From positions 1,178,001-1,242,000 of the forward strand of contig NZ_CP131131.1 in the NCBI RefSeq assembly GCF_033705735.1: a stretch of 64,000 nucleotides of DNA. Reading direction: 5' to 3'. The notes under the pieces are model-generated. The model saw only the letters and a program-made list of their open reading frames with translations, had not been told where the DNA came from and searched no databases. A program made the position numbers and the translations under genes. The stretch is from Shinella zoogloeoides. GTDB lineage: Bacteria; Pseudomonadota; Alphaproteobacteria; Rhizobiales; Rhizobiaceae. Below, piece after piece: positions 55,016 to 63,389 of the stretch; within the stretch, counting starts at the first letter, position 1; the number at the start of each line of letters is the position of its first letter.

Positions 55016-55321
55016 ATGGATGAACCAGAACGCTGGCGCCAGATGCCGAGCGCCCCGAAGGACGGTAGCCGGATCCTCGTCACGGTGCGCTCCTCCGAGC
55101 AGGGCCCGGCGGAAGTCGATGTCGCCTACTGGTCGCATGGCGACCGCTTCAGCGGTGAAGGCTGGCGCGCCTCCGATTCCGCGCCCGGCTGCATCATCGA
55201 ATATGCCGAGCCGGAGCTGAAGTGTTGGATGCCGATGCCCTCGGCCAATTTCGGCCGCGCCGCCGCGCCCTCTCCATGGCAGGGCGACGATGCCCAACAA
55301 CTCGACGGGTCGGGAATCTAG
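55016..55321 (+). CDS. Small conserved hypothetical protein
   Basis: 101-aa protein beginning WRQMPSAPKDGSRILVTV, a pattern common to small proteins of rhizobia and their phages (W..M..APKDG..ILV), followed by VDVAYW and a C-terminal KCWMPMP. No catalytic residues stand out. GGGAGGAC is about 6 bases upstream. It is 113 bases after the DHFR-like gene. Function is unknown. Confidence 0.75.
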   Translation: MDEPERWRQMPSAPKDGSRILVTVRSSEQGPAEVDVAYWSHGDRFSGEGWRASDSAPGCIIEYAEPELKCWMPMPSANFGRAAAPSPWQGDDAQQLDGSGI

Positions 55322-55419
55322 GCCGAACCCATGTTTCAGGGATAACGCAGTCTCGGCTGCACAAAACGCGCGGTTAGGCAGCCGTCGCCGGGACTGAAGT
55401 TCGGACTGGCGGAAGAGCG

Positions 55420-55611
55420 TCAGTCGGATTTCGACTTGTGCTCCGGCTTGCCCTTGCGCTTGGTGGAGGCCATTTCCTCCAGCTCCTTTTCCGACATGGA
55501 TTTCTCCATGCCCTTCGAGGCGCCCTTGAGCTCGCTTTTCTTCATGTCGCCGCGCTTGGCGGCAAGGGCCGCACCGGCGGCCTTCTGCTGCGCTTTCGAT
55601 TTTGCCGGCAT
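55420..55611 (-). CDS. DUF3008-family small protein
   Basis: 63-aa Lys-rich protein matching the DUF3008 family: MPAKSKAQQKAAGAALAAKRGD, then KKSELKGASKGM and MSEKELEEMASTKRKGKPEH. AAGGAGG lies 5 bases before the start at 55611. The family is small and common in Alphaproteobacteria. No function is established; its charge suggests nucleic-acid or protein binding. Confidence 0.9.
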   Translation of the reverse strand: MPAKSKAQQKAAGAALAAKRGDMKKSELKGASKGMEKSMSEKELEEMASTKRKGKPEHKSKSD

Positions 55612-55676
55612 GACAGCCTCCTTTGTCGATAGGAGCGCAAACGCGGGCGGCCATGCGATGTTCCGGGGCATGCTTG

Positions 55677-55747
55677 GCCCCTCATCCCCCTGCCGGGACC
55701 TTCTCCCCGCAAACGGGGAGAAGGGGATATGCCGCACCGGCTTCCCC
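55677..55747. repeat. Palindromic intergenic repeat, copy A
   Basis: About 71 bases opening GCCCCTCATCC, with a central hairpin CTTCTCCCCG/CGGGGAGAAG and then GGGGATATGCCGC. A second copy is at 60155-60226 with the same order of elements and only scattered differences. This is typical of rhizobial short palindromic repeats. Confidence 0.75.
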
Positions 55748-55774
55748 AACCAACAACTGCCCGTGGGGCACGTC

Positions 55775-55800
55775 CCCTCTCCCCGCTCGCGGGGAGAGGG
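55775..55800. repeat. 12-bp perfect palindrome downstream of putR
   Basis: CCCTCTCCCCGC and GCGGGGAGAGGG with a 2-base centre, followed by CCAGGGTGAGGGGC. It is related in sequence to copy A next to it and may act as the putR terminator. Confidence 0.65.
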
Positions 55801-55832
55801 CCAGGGTGAGGGGCAGCCCACAGGCGATACCG

Positions 55833-56303
55833 TCACCCCCGCTCCTTCACCGTCTCCATCGCCACATTGGTCGAGGTATTGGCGACATAGGGCAGGTTCG
55901 AAATCCTCTCCCCGAGCACCAGCCGGTATTTCTTGATGTCGCGGGTGCGGATCTTCAGGAGATAGTCGAAGCGGCCGGCGATCATGTGGCACTCCTCGAC
56001 CTCCTTGATCTTCTTCACCGCCGCGTTGAAGCTGGTCAGCGCCTCCTCCTGCGTGTTGGTCAGCTTCACCTCGGCGAAGGCGATATGGTCGAGGTTCATC
56101 TTCGAGGGATTGAGGATCGCCTTGAAGCCCTGGATGAAGCCTTCGGCGATCAGCCGCTTGAAGCGGTTCTGGCAGGGCGTCTTGGAAAGACCCACCTTCT
56201 CGGCCAGCTCCGCGACGGGAATGCGGCCGTTTTCCGTGAGTTCCTCGAGAATTTTTCGGTCGAAGGCATCCAACGACCCATCAGCATGGGAAATATCGGG
56301 CAA
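55833..56303 (-). CDS. putR: Lrp/AsnC-family regulator PutR
   Basis: 156-aa Lrp-type protein with an N-terminal helix-turn-helix (LDAFDRKILEELTENGRIPVAELAEKVGLSKTPCQNRFKRL) and a C-terminal RAM effector domain (DHIAFAEVKLTNTQ, CHMIAGRFDYLLKIRTRDIKKY). I place the start at a TTG at 56303 because GGAGGG sits just before it and the protein then begins LPDISHADGS as in related PutR. In Agrobacterium and Rhodobacter, PutR activates putA in response to proline. It is divergent from putA. Confidence 0.9.
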   Translation of the reverse strand: MPDISHADGSLDAFDRKILEELTENGRIPVAELAEKVGLSKTPCQNRFKRLIAEGFIQGFKAILNPSKMNLDHIAFAEVKLTNTQEEALTSFNAAVKKIKEVEECHMIAGRFDYLLKIRTRDIKKYRLVLGERISNLPYVANTSTNVAMETVKERG

Positions 56304-56441
56304 ATCACCCTCCAATCTTCAGAAAATAGATGCGATCAGCCTAATCGGAGGCGATTTGAAGTCCATTTGTTTTTTAGCGCCGTGATATTGTCCGCGCCAG
56401 TTTCCCGGATATCATGCAAACCGCTTCTCATAGGTCCCGCC
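56304..56441. promoter_or_regulatory. putR-putA divergent control region
   Basis: 138 bases holding both promoters. A short inverted pair, TGATAT (56384-56389) and ATATCA (56409-56414), lies close to putA and could be part of an Lrp-type site. A T-run (TTGTTTTTT at 56368-56376) is typical of bendable Lrp targets. Evidence is modest. Confidence 0.45.
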
Positions 56442-59400
56442 ATGCAGAAACCCTTCGCCGATTTCGCCCCGCCGATCCGTCCCCAGAGCGCGTTGCGCCA
56501 GGCGATCACCGCCGCCTATCGCCGCCCCGAGACCGAGTGCCTTCCGCCCCTCGTCGCGGCCGCACGCGTCACCGACACGCAGCGTTACGATATCCGCAGC
56601 ACCGCCCGCACGCTGATCGAGGCGCTGCGCGCCAAGCACAAGGGCACGGGCGTCGAGGGCCTGGTGCAGGAATATTCGCTGTCGAGCCAGGAAGGCGTGG
56701 CGCTGATGTGCCTTGCCGAGGCGCTGCTGCGCATTCCCGACACCGACACGCGTGACGCGCTGATCCGCGACAAGATCGCCGAAGGCGACTGGACCTCCCA
56801 TATCGGCGGCGGCAAGTCGATGTTCGTCAACGCCGCGACCTGGGGCCTCGTCGTCACCGGCAAGCTCACTTCGACCGTCAACGACCGCGGCCTTTCCGCC
56901 GCGCTGACGCGCCTCATCGCGCGGGCCGGCGAACCGGTCATTCGCCGCGGCGTCGACATGGCGATGCGCATGATGGGCGAGCAGTTCGTCACCGGCGAGA
57001 CCATCGAGGAGGCGCTGAAGCGCTCCAGGCCGCTCGAAGCCCGCGGCTTCCGCTATTCCTACGACATGCTGGGCGAGGCCGCGACCACCGCCGCGGACGC
57101 CGAGCGCTATTACCGGGACTACGAGAAGGCGATCCACGCCATCGGCAAGGCCTCGGACGGCCGCGGCATCTATGACGGCCCCGGCATTTCCATCAAGCTC
57201 TCGGCGCTGCATCCGCGTTATGTCCGCGCGCAGGCCGAACGCGTCATGGGCGAACTGCTGCCGAAGGTGAAGGCCCTCGCCGCCATCGCCAAGAGCTACG
57301 ACATCGGCCTCAACATCGACGCCGAGGAGGCCGACCGGCTGGAACTCTCGCTCGACCTCCTCGAAGGCCTCTGCTTCGACGAGAACCTCAAGGGCTGGAA
57401 CGGCCTCGGCTTCGTGGTGCAGGCCTATGGCAAGCGCTGCCCCTTCGTGCTCGATTTCATCATCGACCTTGCCCGCCGCTCCGGCCGGCGCGTCATGGTG
57501 CGCCTCGTCAAGGGCGCCTATTGGGATGCCGAGATCAAGCGCGCCCAGCTCGACGGCCTCGAAGGCTTCCCGGTCTATACGCGCAAGATCTATACGGACG
57601 TCGCCTATGTCGCCTGCGCCCGCAAGCTGCTGGCCGCGCCGGATGCCGTATTCCCGCAATTCGCCACGCACAATGCGCAGAGCCTTGCCACCATCTACCA
57701 GCTCGCAGGCCCCGATTTTGCCGTCGGCAAATACGAGTTCCAGTGCCTGCACGGCATGGGCGAGCCGCTTTACGACGAGGTCGTCGGCAAGGACAAGCTG
57801 GACCGGCCCTGCCGCATCTACGCCCCCGTCGGCACGCATGAGACGCTGCTGGCCTATCTCGTCCGCCGCCTCCTCGAAAACGGCGCGAATTCCTCCTTCG
57901 TCAACCGCATCTCCGATCCGAAGGTCTCGGTGGAATCGCTGATCGCCGATCCGGTCGATATCGTCGCCGCCATGCCCGTCGTCGGCGCGCAGCACGACCA
58001 GATCGCCCTGCCGGACAATCTCTTCGGCAAGAGCCGCGAGAACTCCAAGGGCCTCGACCTCTCCAACGAGACGACGCTTGCTGAGCTTGCCGGTGAGCTT
58101 GCCGGCACCGCCGCGAAACAGTGGCACGCCGCCCCGCTTCTGGCGGACGGCTCCACGGCAGGCGAGACGAGCGACGTGCTGAACCCCGCGGACCACCGCG
58201 ACGTCGTCGGCCGCGTCACCGAGATCAGGGCGGAAGACGCCGAGCGCATCGTCGGCATGGCGGCGGACAGCGTCGCCGCCTGGGCCGCGACCGCCCCCGC
58301 CGAGCGCGCCGCCTGCCTCGACCGCGCGGCAGACCTCATGGAAGCCCGCATCGAACCGCTGATGGGCATCATCATGCGCGAGGCCGGCAAGTCGGCGGCC
58401 AACGCCATCGGCGAGGTGCGCGAGGCCGTCGATTTCCTGCGCTACTATGCCGAACAGGCGCGCCGCACGCTCGGCCCGTCTCACCTGCCGCTCGGCCCGA
58501 TCGTCTGCATCAGCCCGTGGAACTTCCCGCTCGCCATCTTCACCGGACAGGTCGCCGCCGCCCTCGTCACCGGCAATGCCGTGCTGGCGAAGCCCGCCGA
58601 AGAGACGCCGATCATCGCGCATGAGAGCGTGAAGATCCTGCACGAGGCCGGCGTTCCGGCCGGGGCACTGCAATTCGTACCCGGCGCGGGCCGCGTCGGC
58701 GCGGCGCTTGTCGGCGCGTCGAAGACGGCCGGCGTCATGTTCACCGGCTCGACGGAAGTTGCCCGCCTCATCCAGGCCCAGCTTGCCGAGCGCCTTTCGG
58801 AAACCGGCAAGCCGATCCCGCTGATCGCCGAGACCGGCGGCCAGAACGGCATGATCGTCGATTCCTCGGCGCTCGCCGAACAGGTCGTCGGCGACGTCAT
58901 CGCCTCTGCCTTCGACAGCGCCGGCCAGCGCTGCTCGGCGCTGCGCGTCCTGTGCCTGCAGGACGATGTCGCGGATCGCACGCTGACCATGCTGAAGGGG
59001 GCGCTCAAGGAACTGACGCTCGGCCGCACGGACAGCCTCAATGTCGATATCGGCCCGGTCATCACCGCCGAGGCCCGCGACGGCATCGTCAAGCACATCG
59101 AGCACATGCGCGAACTCGGCAACAAGGTCGAGCAGCTTCCGCTGTCGGCGGGTACGGAGAACGGCACCTTCGTTCCGCCGACGATCATCGAGCTGAAGAC
59201 GCTTTCCGACCTCAAGCGCGAGGTCTTCGGCCCCGTGCTGCACGTCATCCGCTTCCGCCGCGCCGATCTCGACCGGCTGATCGACGATATCAACGCCTCG
59301 GGCTACGGCCTCACCTTCGGCCTGCACACGCGCCTCGACGAGACGATCGCGCATGTCACGAGCCGCATCAAGGTCGGCAATATCTACGTCAACCGCAACA

Positions 59401-60104
59401 TCATCGGCGCGGTCGTCGGCGTGCAGCCCTTCGGCGGGCGCGGCCTTTCCGGTACCGGTCCCAAGGCCGGCGGCCCGCTCTATATCGGCCGCCTCGTACA
59501 GAAGGCCCCGGTCCCGCCGCAGCAGGATTCGGTGCATACCGACCCGGCGCTGCGCGACTTCATCACCTGGCTCGACCGCAAGGGCAAGACTGCTGAAGGC
59601 GAGACGGCGCGTGGCTTCGCAAACCGCTCTGCGCTCGGTCTCGAGCGGGAACTGCCCGGCCCGGTCGGCGAGCGCAACATCTACGCGCTCCATCCGCGCG
59701 GCCGCATCCTCCTCGTGCCGAAGACGGAAACCGGCCTCCTGCGTCAGGTCGCGGCGGCGCTGGCGACGGGCAACCAGATTGCCATCGACAGCGTCGAGGC
59801 CCTGAAGCCCGCCCTCGCCGATCTCCCCGCCTCCGTCGCCGCCCGCCTGACATGGACGGCCGACTGGGCAAAGGATAGCCCGTTCGCCGGCGCGCTCGTC
59901 GAGGGCGAGGCGGCGGACGTCGAACGCGTCAACCGCAAGATCGCCGGCCTTCCCGGCCCACTGGTGCTGGTGCAGGCAGCGACGACGGCAGAACTTTCGA
60001 GCGACCCCGAAGCCTACTGCCTCAACTGGCTGCTGGAGGAGGTCTCCACCTCCATCAACACCGCTGCCGCGGGCGGCAATGCCAGCCTGATGGCGATCGG
60101 CTGA
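56442..60104 (+). CDS. putA: Bifunctional proline dehydrogenase / L-glutamate-gamma-semialdehyde dehydrogenase PutA
   Basis: 1220-aa two-enzyme protein converting proline to glutamate. The FAD-binding proline dehydrogenase barrel spans about 150-480 (GISIKLSALHPRY, RLVKGAYWDAEIKRAQ, FATHNAQSLA). The aldehyde dehydrogenase part spans about 540-990, with its Glu in LIAETGGQNGM and its nucleophilic Cys in DSAGQRCSALRV. A C-terminal ALDH-like extension follows. It lacks the N-terminal ribbon-helix-helix of E. coli PutA, so it cannot repress itself; the divergent PutR takes over regulation. A far upstream start is ruled out because it would cross putR and the repeats. Confidence 0.96.
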   Translation: MQKPFADFAPPIRPQSALRQAITAAYRRPETECLPPLVAAARVTDTQRYDIRSTARTLIEALRAKHKGTGVEGLVQEYSLSSQEGVALMCLAEALLRIPDTDTRDALIRDKIAEGDWTSHIGGGKSMFVNAATWGLVVTGKLTSTVNDRGLSAALTRLIARAGEPVIRRGVDMAMRMMGEQFVTGETIEEALKRSRPLEARGFRYSYDMLGEAATTAADAERYYRDYEKAIHAIGKASDGRGIYDGPGISIKLSALHPRYVRAQAERVMGELLPKVKALAAIAKSYDIGLNIDAEEADRLELSLDLLEGLCFDENLKGWNGLGFVVQAYGKRCPFVLDFIIDLARRSGRRVMVRLVKGAYWDAEIKRAQLDGLEGFPVYTRKIYTDVAYVACARKLLAAPDAVFPQFATHNAQSLATIYQLAGPDFAVGKYEFQCLHGMGEPLYDEVVGKDKLDRPCRIYAPVGTHETLLAYLVRRLLENGANSSFVNRISDPKVSVESLIADPVDIVAAMPVVGAQHDQIALPDNLFGKSRENSKGLDLSNETTLAELAGELAGTAAKQWHAAPLLADGSTAGETSDVLNPADHRDVVGRVTEIRAEDAERIVGMAADSVAAWAATAPAERAACLDRAADLMEARIEPLMGIIMREAGKSAANAIGEVREAVDFLRYYAEQARRTLGPSHLPLGPIVCISPWNFPLAIFTGQVAAALVTGNAVLAKPAEETPIIAHESVKILHEAGVPAGALQFVPGAGRVGAALVGASKTAGVMFTGSTEVARLIQAQLAERLSETGKPIPLIAETGGQNGMIVDSSALAEQVVGDVIASAFDSAGQRCSALRVLCLQDDVADRTLTMLKGALKELTLGRTDSLNVDIGPVITAEARDGIVKHIEHMRELGNKVEQLPLSAGTENGTFVPPTIIELKTLSDLKREVFGPVLHVIRFRRADLDRLIDDINASGYGLTFGLHTRLDETIAHVTSRIKVGNIYVNRNIIGAVVGVQPFGGRGLSGTGPKAGGPLYIGRLVQKAPVPPQQDSVHTDPALRDFITWLDRKGKTAEGETARGFANRSALGLERELPGPVGERNIYALHPRGRILLVPKTETGLLRQVAAALATGNQIAIDSVEALKPALADLPASVAARLTWTADWAKDSPFAGALVEGEAADVERVNRKIAGLPGPLVLVQAATTAELSSDPEAYCLNWLLEEVSTSINTAAAGGNASLMAIG

Positions 60105-60494
60105 CAGATAGTCGCGGCGGGTTCCGCCGCGACACTCCTTCCCGTGGGCATGACGCCCCTCATCCGGCCTGCCGGCCCCCTTCTCCCCGCGAGCAGGAGA
60201 AGGGGATATGCCGCGCTGGTTTCCCTTTCCCGCATCTCACACGGATGCATCCCTCGCCTCTTGTGGGTGAGGAACAATCGTCACGCCCGGCCAGCAATTC
60301 GGTGAAAAAATCCCCGCTTTCCCGGCATTCTTCTTGCACTTGCGGCCCCGTCATGCCAATCGGGCGCGAACAGCTCAGAGCAGCCGGGCCCGCCTTCATT
60401 CGCTTATCTGCTCTGTCCATTTGTTTTGCCGCATTTGTGCGACGGCAGGCGGAAGTGCCTGCCTGCAGAATGCTCCAGCGCCGGAGACGAGAGC
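60105..60494. other. Intergenic region between putA and purM
   Basis: 390 bases with no credible gene on either strand. The left part holds a palindromic repeat (60155-60226). The right part, about 60290-60440, is less GC-rich and probably carries the purM promoter. I see no purine riboswitch-like fold. Confidence 0.5.
60155..60226. repeat. Palindromic intergenic repeat, copy B
   Basis: Second copy of the element at 55677-55747: GCCCCTCATCC at the left, hairpin CTTCTCC and GGAGAAG around CCGCGAGCA, then GGGGATATGCCGC and TTTCCC. It lies directly downstream of putA and probably serves as its transcript end. Confidence 0.75.
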
Positions 60495-61568
60495 ATGAGC
60501 CAGTCGGAAAAGAACGGTCTGACCTATAGCGATGCGGGCGTCGACATCGACGCGGGCAACCTGATGGTCGAGAAGATCAAGCCGGCGGTGCGCTCCACGC
60601 GCCGCCCGGGCGCGGACGGCGAGATCGGCGGCTTTGGCGGCCTCTTCGACCTCAAGGCGGCCGGTTTCAAGGATCCGGTGCTCGTCGCGGCCAACGACGG
60701 CGTCGGCACCAAGCTGAAGATCGCCATCGACGCGGACCGCCACGACACGGTCGGCATCGACCTCGTCGCCATGTGCGTCAACGACCTCGTGGTGCAGGGC
60801 GCAGAGCCCCTCTTCTTCCTCGACTATTTCGCCACCGGCAAGCTCGATCCCGAACAGGGCGCGGCCATCGTCGAAGGCATCGCCGAGGGTTGCCGGCAGG
60901 CAGGCTGCGCGCTGATCGGCGGCGAGACCGCCGAAATGCCCGGCATGTATTCGCATGGCGACTATGACCTTGCAGGCTTCGCCGTGGGTGCGGCCGAGCG
61001 AGGGCAGCTGCTGCCGGCGGGCGACATCGGCGAAGGCGACGTCATCCTCGGCCTCGCCTCCTCGGGCGTTCACTCCAACGGCTATTCGCTGGTGCGCAAG
61101 ATCGTCACGCTCTCGGGCCTTGCCTGGGATGCACCTGCCCCGTTCGACAGCGCGAAGAGCCTTGGCGAGGCGCTGCTGGCGCCGACGAAAATCTATGTGA
61201 AACCGCTCCTCAAGGCGATCCGCGAGACGGGCGCGATCAAGGCGCTGGCGCATATTACCGGCGGCGGCTTCCCGGAGAACATTCCGCGCGTGCTGCCGAA
61301 GCACCTTGCCGCCGAGATCGACCTCGATGCCGTCAAGGCTCCCGCCGTCTTCTCCTGGCTCGCCAGGACCGGCGGCGTGGAAGCCAAGGAAATGCTGCGC
61401 ACCTTCAACTGCGGCGTCGGCATGATCGCCGTCGTTCCCGCCGACAAGGCCGATGCGGTCTCGGCCGCGCTTGTCGCCGAAGGTGAAAACGTCTTCCGCC
61501 TCGGCCGCATGGTCGCCCGCGAAGAAGGTGCGGCCGGTACGATCTACAAGGGCACGCTTGCCCTATGA
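60495..61568 (+). CDS. purM: Phosphoribosylformylglycinamidine cyclo-ligase PurM
   Basis: 357-aa AIR synthetase of purine biosynthesis. It has the characteristic [67 protein letters not shown] and [16 protein letters not shown] segments. GGAGACGAG lies before ATG 60495. Its TGA overlaps the purN ATG (ATGA at 61565-61568). Start and length fit the bacterial family. Confidence 0.97.
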   Translation: MSQSEKNGLTYSDAGVDIDAGNLMVEKIKPAVRSTRRPGADGEIGGFGGLFDLKAAGFKDPVLVAANDGVGTKLKIAIDADRHDTVGIDLVAMCVNDLVVQGAEPLFFLDYFATGKLDPEQGAAIVEGIAEGCRQAGCALIGGETAEMPGMYSHGDYDLAGFAVGAAERGQLLPAGDIGEGDVILGLASSGVHSNGYSLVRKIVTLSGLAWDAPAPFDSAKSLGEALLAPTKIYVKPLLKAIRETGAIKALAHITGGGFPENIPRVLPKHLAAEIDLDAVKAPAVFSWLARTGGVEAKEMLRTFNCGVGMIAVVPADKADAVSAALVAEGENVFRLGRMVAREEGAAGTIYKGTLAL

Positions 61569-62230
61569 CGTCGCCCCGCAAGCGCGTCGTCGCCTTCATC
61601 TCCGGCGGCGGCTCCAACATGCTGGCACTGGCGAAGGCGGCTCAGGCGCCGGACTTCCCGGCCGAGATCGTCGCGGTCTTCTCCGACAAGGCGGAGGCGG
61701 GCGGGCTTGCGAAGGCCGAGGCGCTCGGCATTCCGACCCGCGCCTTCCTGCGCCGGGACTTGGCCAGCAAGGAAGCCCACGAAGCCGCGATCCTCGATGC
61801 GCTGGACGCGCTCTCGCCCGATATCATCTGCCTCGCCGGCTACATGCGCCTGCTCTCCGGCACCTTCATCAACCGCCATGAAGGCCGCATCCTCAACATC
61901 CACCCCTCCCTACTGCCGCTCTTCCCCGGCCTTCATACGCACCAGCGCGCCATCGACGCCGGCATGCGCCTTGCCGGCTGTACGGTGCATTTCGTGACGG
62001 AAGGCATGGATGAAGGTCCGGTGATCGTGCAGGCGGCCGTGCCGGTTCTGCCGGCCGATACGGCGGAGACGCTCGCCGCGCGGGTGCTCACCGTGGAGCA
62101 CCGCAGCTATCCGCTGGCGCTGCGGCTCGTCGCGGAAGGCAAGGTGCGAATGGAAGGCGGCAAGGCCGTTGCTTCCGGCGACCTGCCGCAGGTGGACGGC
62201 GCGTATCTGATTTCGCCGGCGGCGGCCTGA
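61565..62230 (+). CDS. purN: Phosphoribosylglycinamide formyltransferase PurN
   Basis: 221-aa 10-formyl-THF-dependent GAR transformylase. It has [12 protein letters not shown] at the N-terminus, [14 protein letters not shown], the catalytic [19 protein letters not shown] (Asn/His) and [11 protein letters not shown] (Asp). It is translationally coupled to purM by a 4-base overlap, the standard purMN pair. Hairpins follow in the convergent space before the transpeptidase gene. Confidence 0.96.
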   Translation: MTSPRKRVVAFISGGGSNMLALAKAAQAPDFPAEIVAVFSDKAEAGGLAKAEALGIPTRAFLRRDLASKEAHEAAILDALDALSPDIICLAGYMRLLSGTFINRHEGRILNIHPSLLPLFPGLHTHQRAIDAGMRLAGCTVHFVTEGMDEGPVIVQAAVPVLPADTAETLAARVLTVEHRSYPLALRLVAEGKVRMEGGKAVASGDLPQVDGAYLISPAAA

Positions 62231-62256
62231 GAAAAATCCGCCTCTGCCTGCCGGCA

Positions 62257-62276
62257 TCTCCCCACAAGGGGGGAGA
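62257..62276. repeat. Short GC-rich hairpin after purN
   Basis: TCTCCCC (62257-62263) and GGGGAGA (62270-62276), followed by AAAGTCAAAG, 26 bases past the purN stop. It probably contributes to transcript ending and resembles the other G+C-rich palindromes here. Confidence 0.5.
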
Positions 62277-62334
62277 AAGTCAAAGGCTTGCTCACCGTTC
62301 AAAATCTGAATGCAGAGGGTGCGGCAGGTTAAGT

Positions 62335-62355
62335 CCCTCCCCCTTGTGGGGAGGG
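62335..62355. terminator. Hairpin between purN and the L,D-transpeptidase gene
   Basis: CCCTCCCC (62335-62342) and GGGGAGGG (62348-62355) with a 5-base loop, between convergent genes. ATTTAGGGAGGGG follows, so alternative pairings exist. It probably ends transcription of the leftward gene. Confidence 0.5.
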
Positions 62356-62378
62356 ATTTAGGGAGGGGTCTTTTCCCC

Positions 62379-63155
62379 TCAGATCACCAAGATCGGCGCC
62401 TTGCCCTTCACGCGATCGTAAAGGTCGATCACATCCTGGTTGAGCATGCGCACGCAGCCCGACGAGACGGCCTTGCCGATGGACTTCCATTCCGGCGAGC
62501 CGTGCAGGCGGTAGAGCGTATCCTGCCCGTTCTGGAAGATATAGAGCGCGCGGGCGCCGAGCGGGTTGTTGAGCCCACCGGCCATGCCGCCGTTTGCGCC
62601 GGAATATTTGACGAGTTCCGGCTGGCGCTTGACCATCTCGTCCGGCGGCGTCCATTTCGGCCAGGCCTGCTTCCATTGGATGACGCCGCGGCCCGACCAG
62701 GCAAAACCCTGCCGGCCGATGCCGACGCCGTAGCGCATGGCGCGGCCCGACGGCAGGATGAGATAGAGGAAACGGTTGCCCGTATCGACGATGATTGTGC
62801 CCGGCTTTTCGGCGAAGGGGCTCTCGACCTCCTGCCGGTAGAAGCGCGCGTCGATCTGCTGGTAGGGTACGGCCGGCACCTGGAAGCCGCCGTCGTTCAA
62901 AGGGCCATAGATCGAGGCATAGCGCGAGGATTCGGGCAGCAGGCCCGAGGGCGGCGTCTGGCCGTAAAGGCCGACCGGCTGCCGGTTGTCGATATATTCC
63001 GGCCGACCTTCCAGCGCGGGATTGCGGAAATAGGGCCGCGTCTCGTAGCGGAACTGGTCCGTGTTCATGGACGAGGTGCAGCCGGCAAGGCCGCTTGCCA
63101 TGGCAAGGCCGGAAAACTGGAGGAAGCGGCGGCGGGAAAGCGCGGTATCGGTCAT
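62379..63155 (-). CDS. L,D-transpeptidase (ErfK/YbiS family) lipoprotein
   Basis: 258-aa YkuD-domain protein that forms 3-3 crosslinks in peptidoglycan or attaches proteins to it. The N-terminus combines a twin-arginine-like SRRRFLQFSG with a lipobox (LAGC, C26), so it is probably a lipoprotein. The catalytic motif HGSPEWKSIGKAVSSGCVRM gives H218 and C234. The YkuD domain covers about 115-258 (IIVDTGNRFLYLILPSGRAMRYGVGIG). It is divergent from the mutase gene. Confidence 0.93.
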   Translation of the reverse strand: MTDTALSRRRFLQFSGLAMASGLAGCTSSMNTDQFRYETRPYFRNPALEGRPEYIDNRQPVGLYGQTPPSGLLPESSRYASIYGPLNDGGFQVPAVPYQQIDARFYRQEVESPFAEKPGTIIVDTGNRFLYLILPSGRAMRYGVGIGRQGFAWSGRGVIQWKQAWPKWTPPDEMVKRQPELVKYSGANGGMAGGLNNPLGARALYIFQNGQDTLYRLHGSPEWKSIGKAVSSGCVRMLNQDVIDLYDRVKGKAPILVI

Positions 63156-63389
63156 GAAAGCGTGGGCACCCGTTTATCGGAAAGACAGGATGAACGAAGA
63201 GGCTGAATCACCAACTAACAAAAGGCGAATTGGGTCCGCAATCCTGCCCTAATTGTGGCAGCCGCGACTGGCCCGAGGCTTGCGCGCCGGAATTTTCACC
63301 CGCTGTCGCCCGAAGGTCACTCTACCAAAGTGGCCCTTTACGCTGTATCCCGGATGGAAGAAATTCCGGGAAACGGAGAACGCGACGGG

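Noticed and set aside
55623..56441. N-terminal extension of putA by 273 codons
   Set aside because: It would pass through the palindromic repeats and the whole antisense putR gene; PutA homology starts at the ATG at 56442.
56412..59693. 1093-codon open frame antisense to putA
   Set aside because: The plus-strand PutA motifs are complete and continuous; the antisense translation shows no motif.
60290..60494. Purine riboswitch upstream of purM
   Set aside because: No three-way-junction pattern with the conserved loop sequences is visible, and such riboswitches are not typical of this group.
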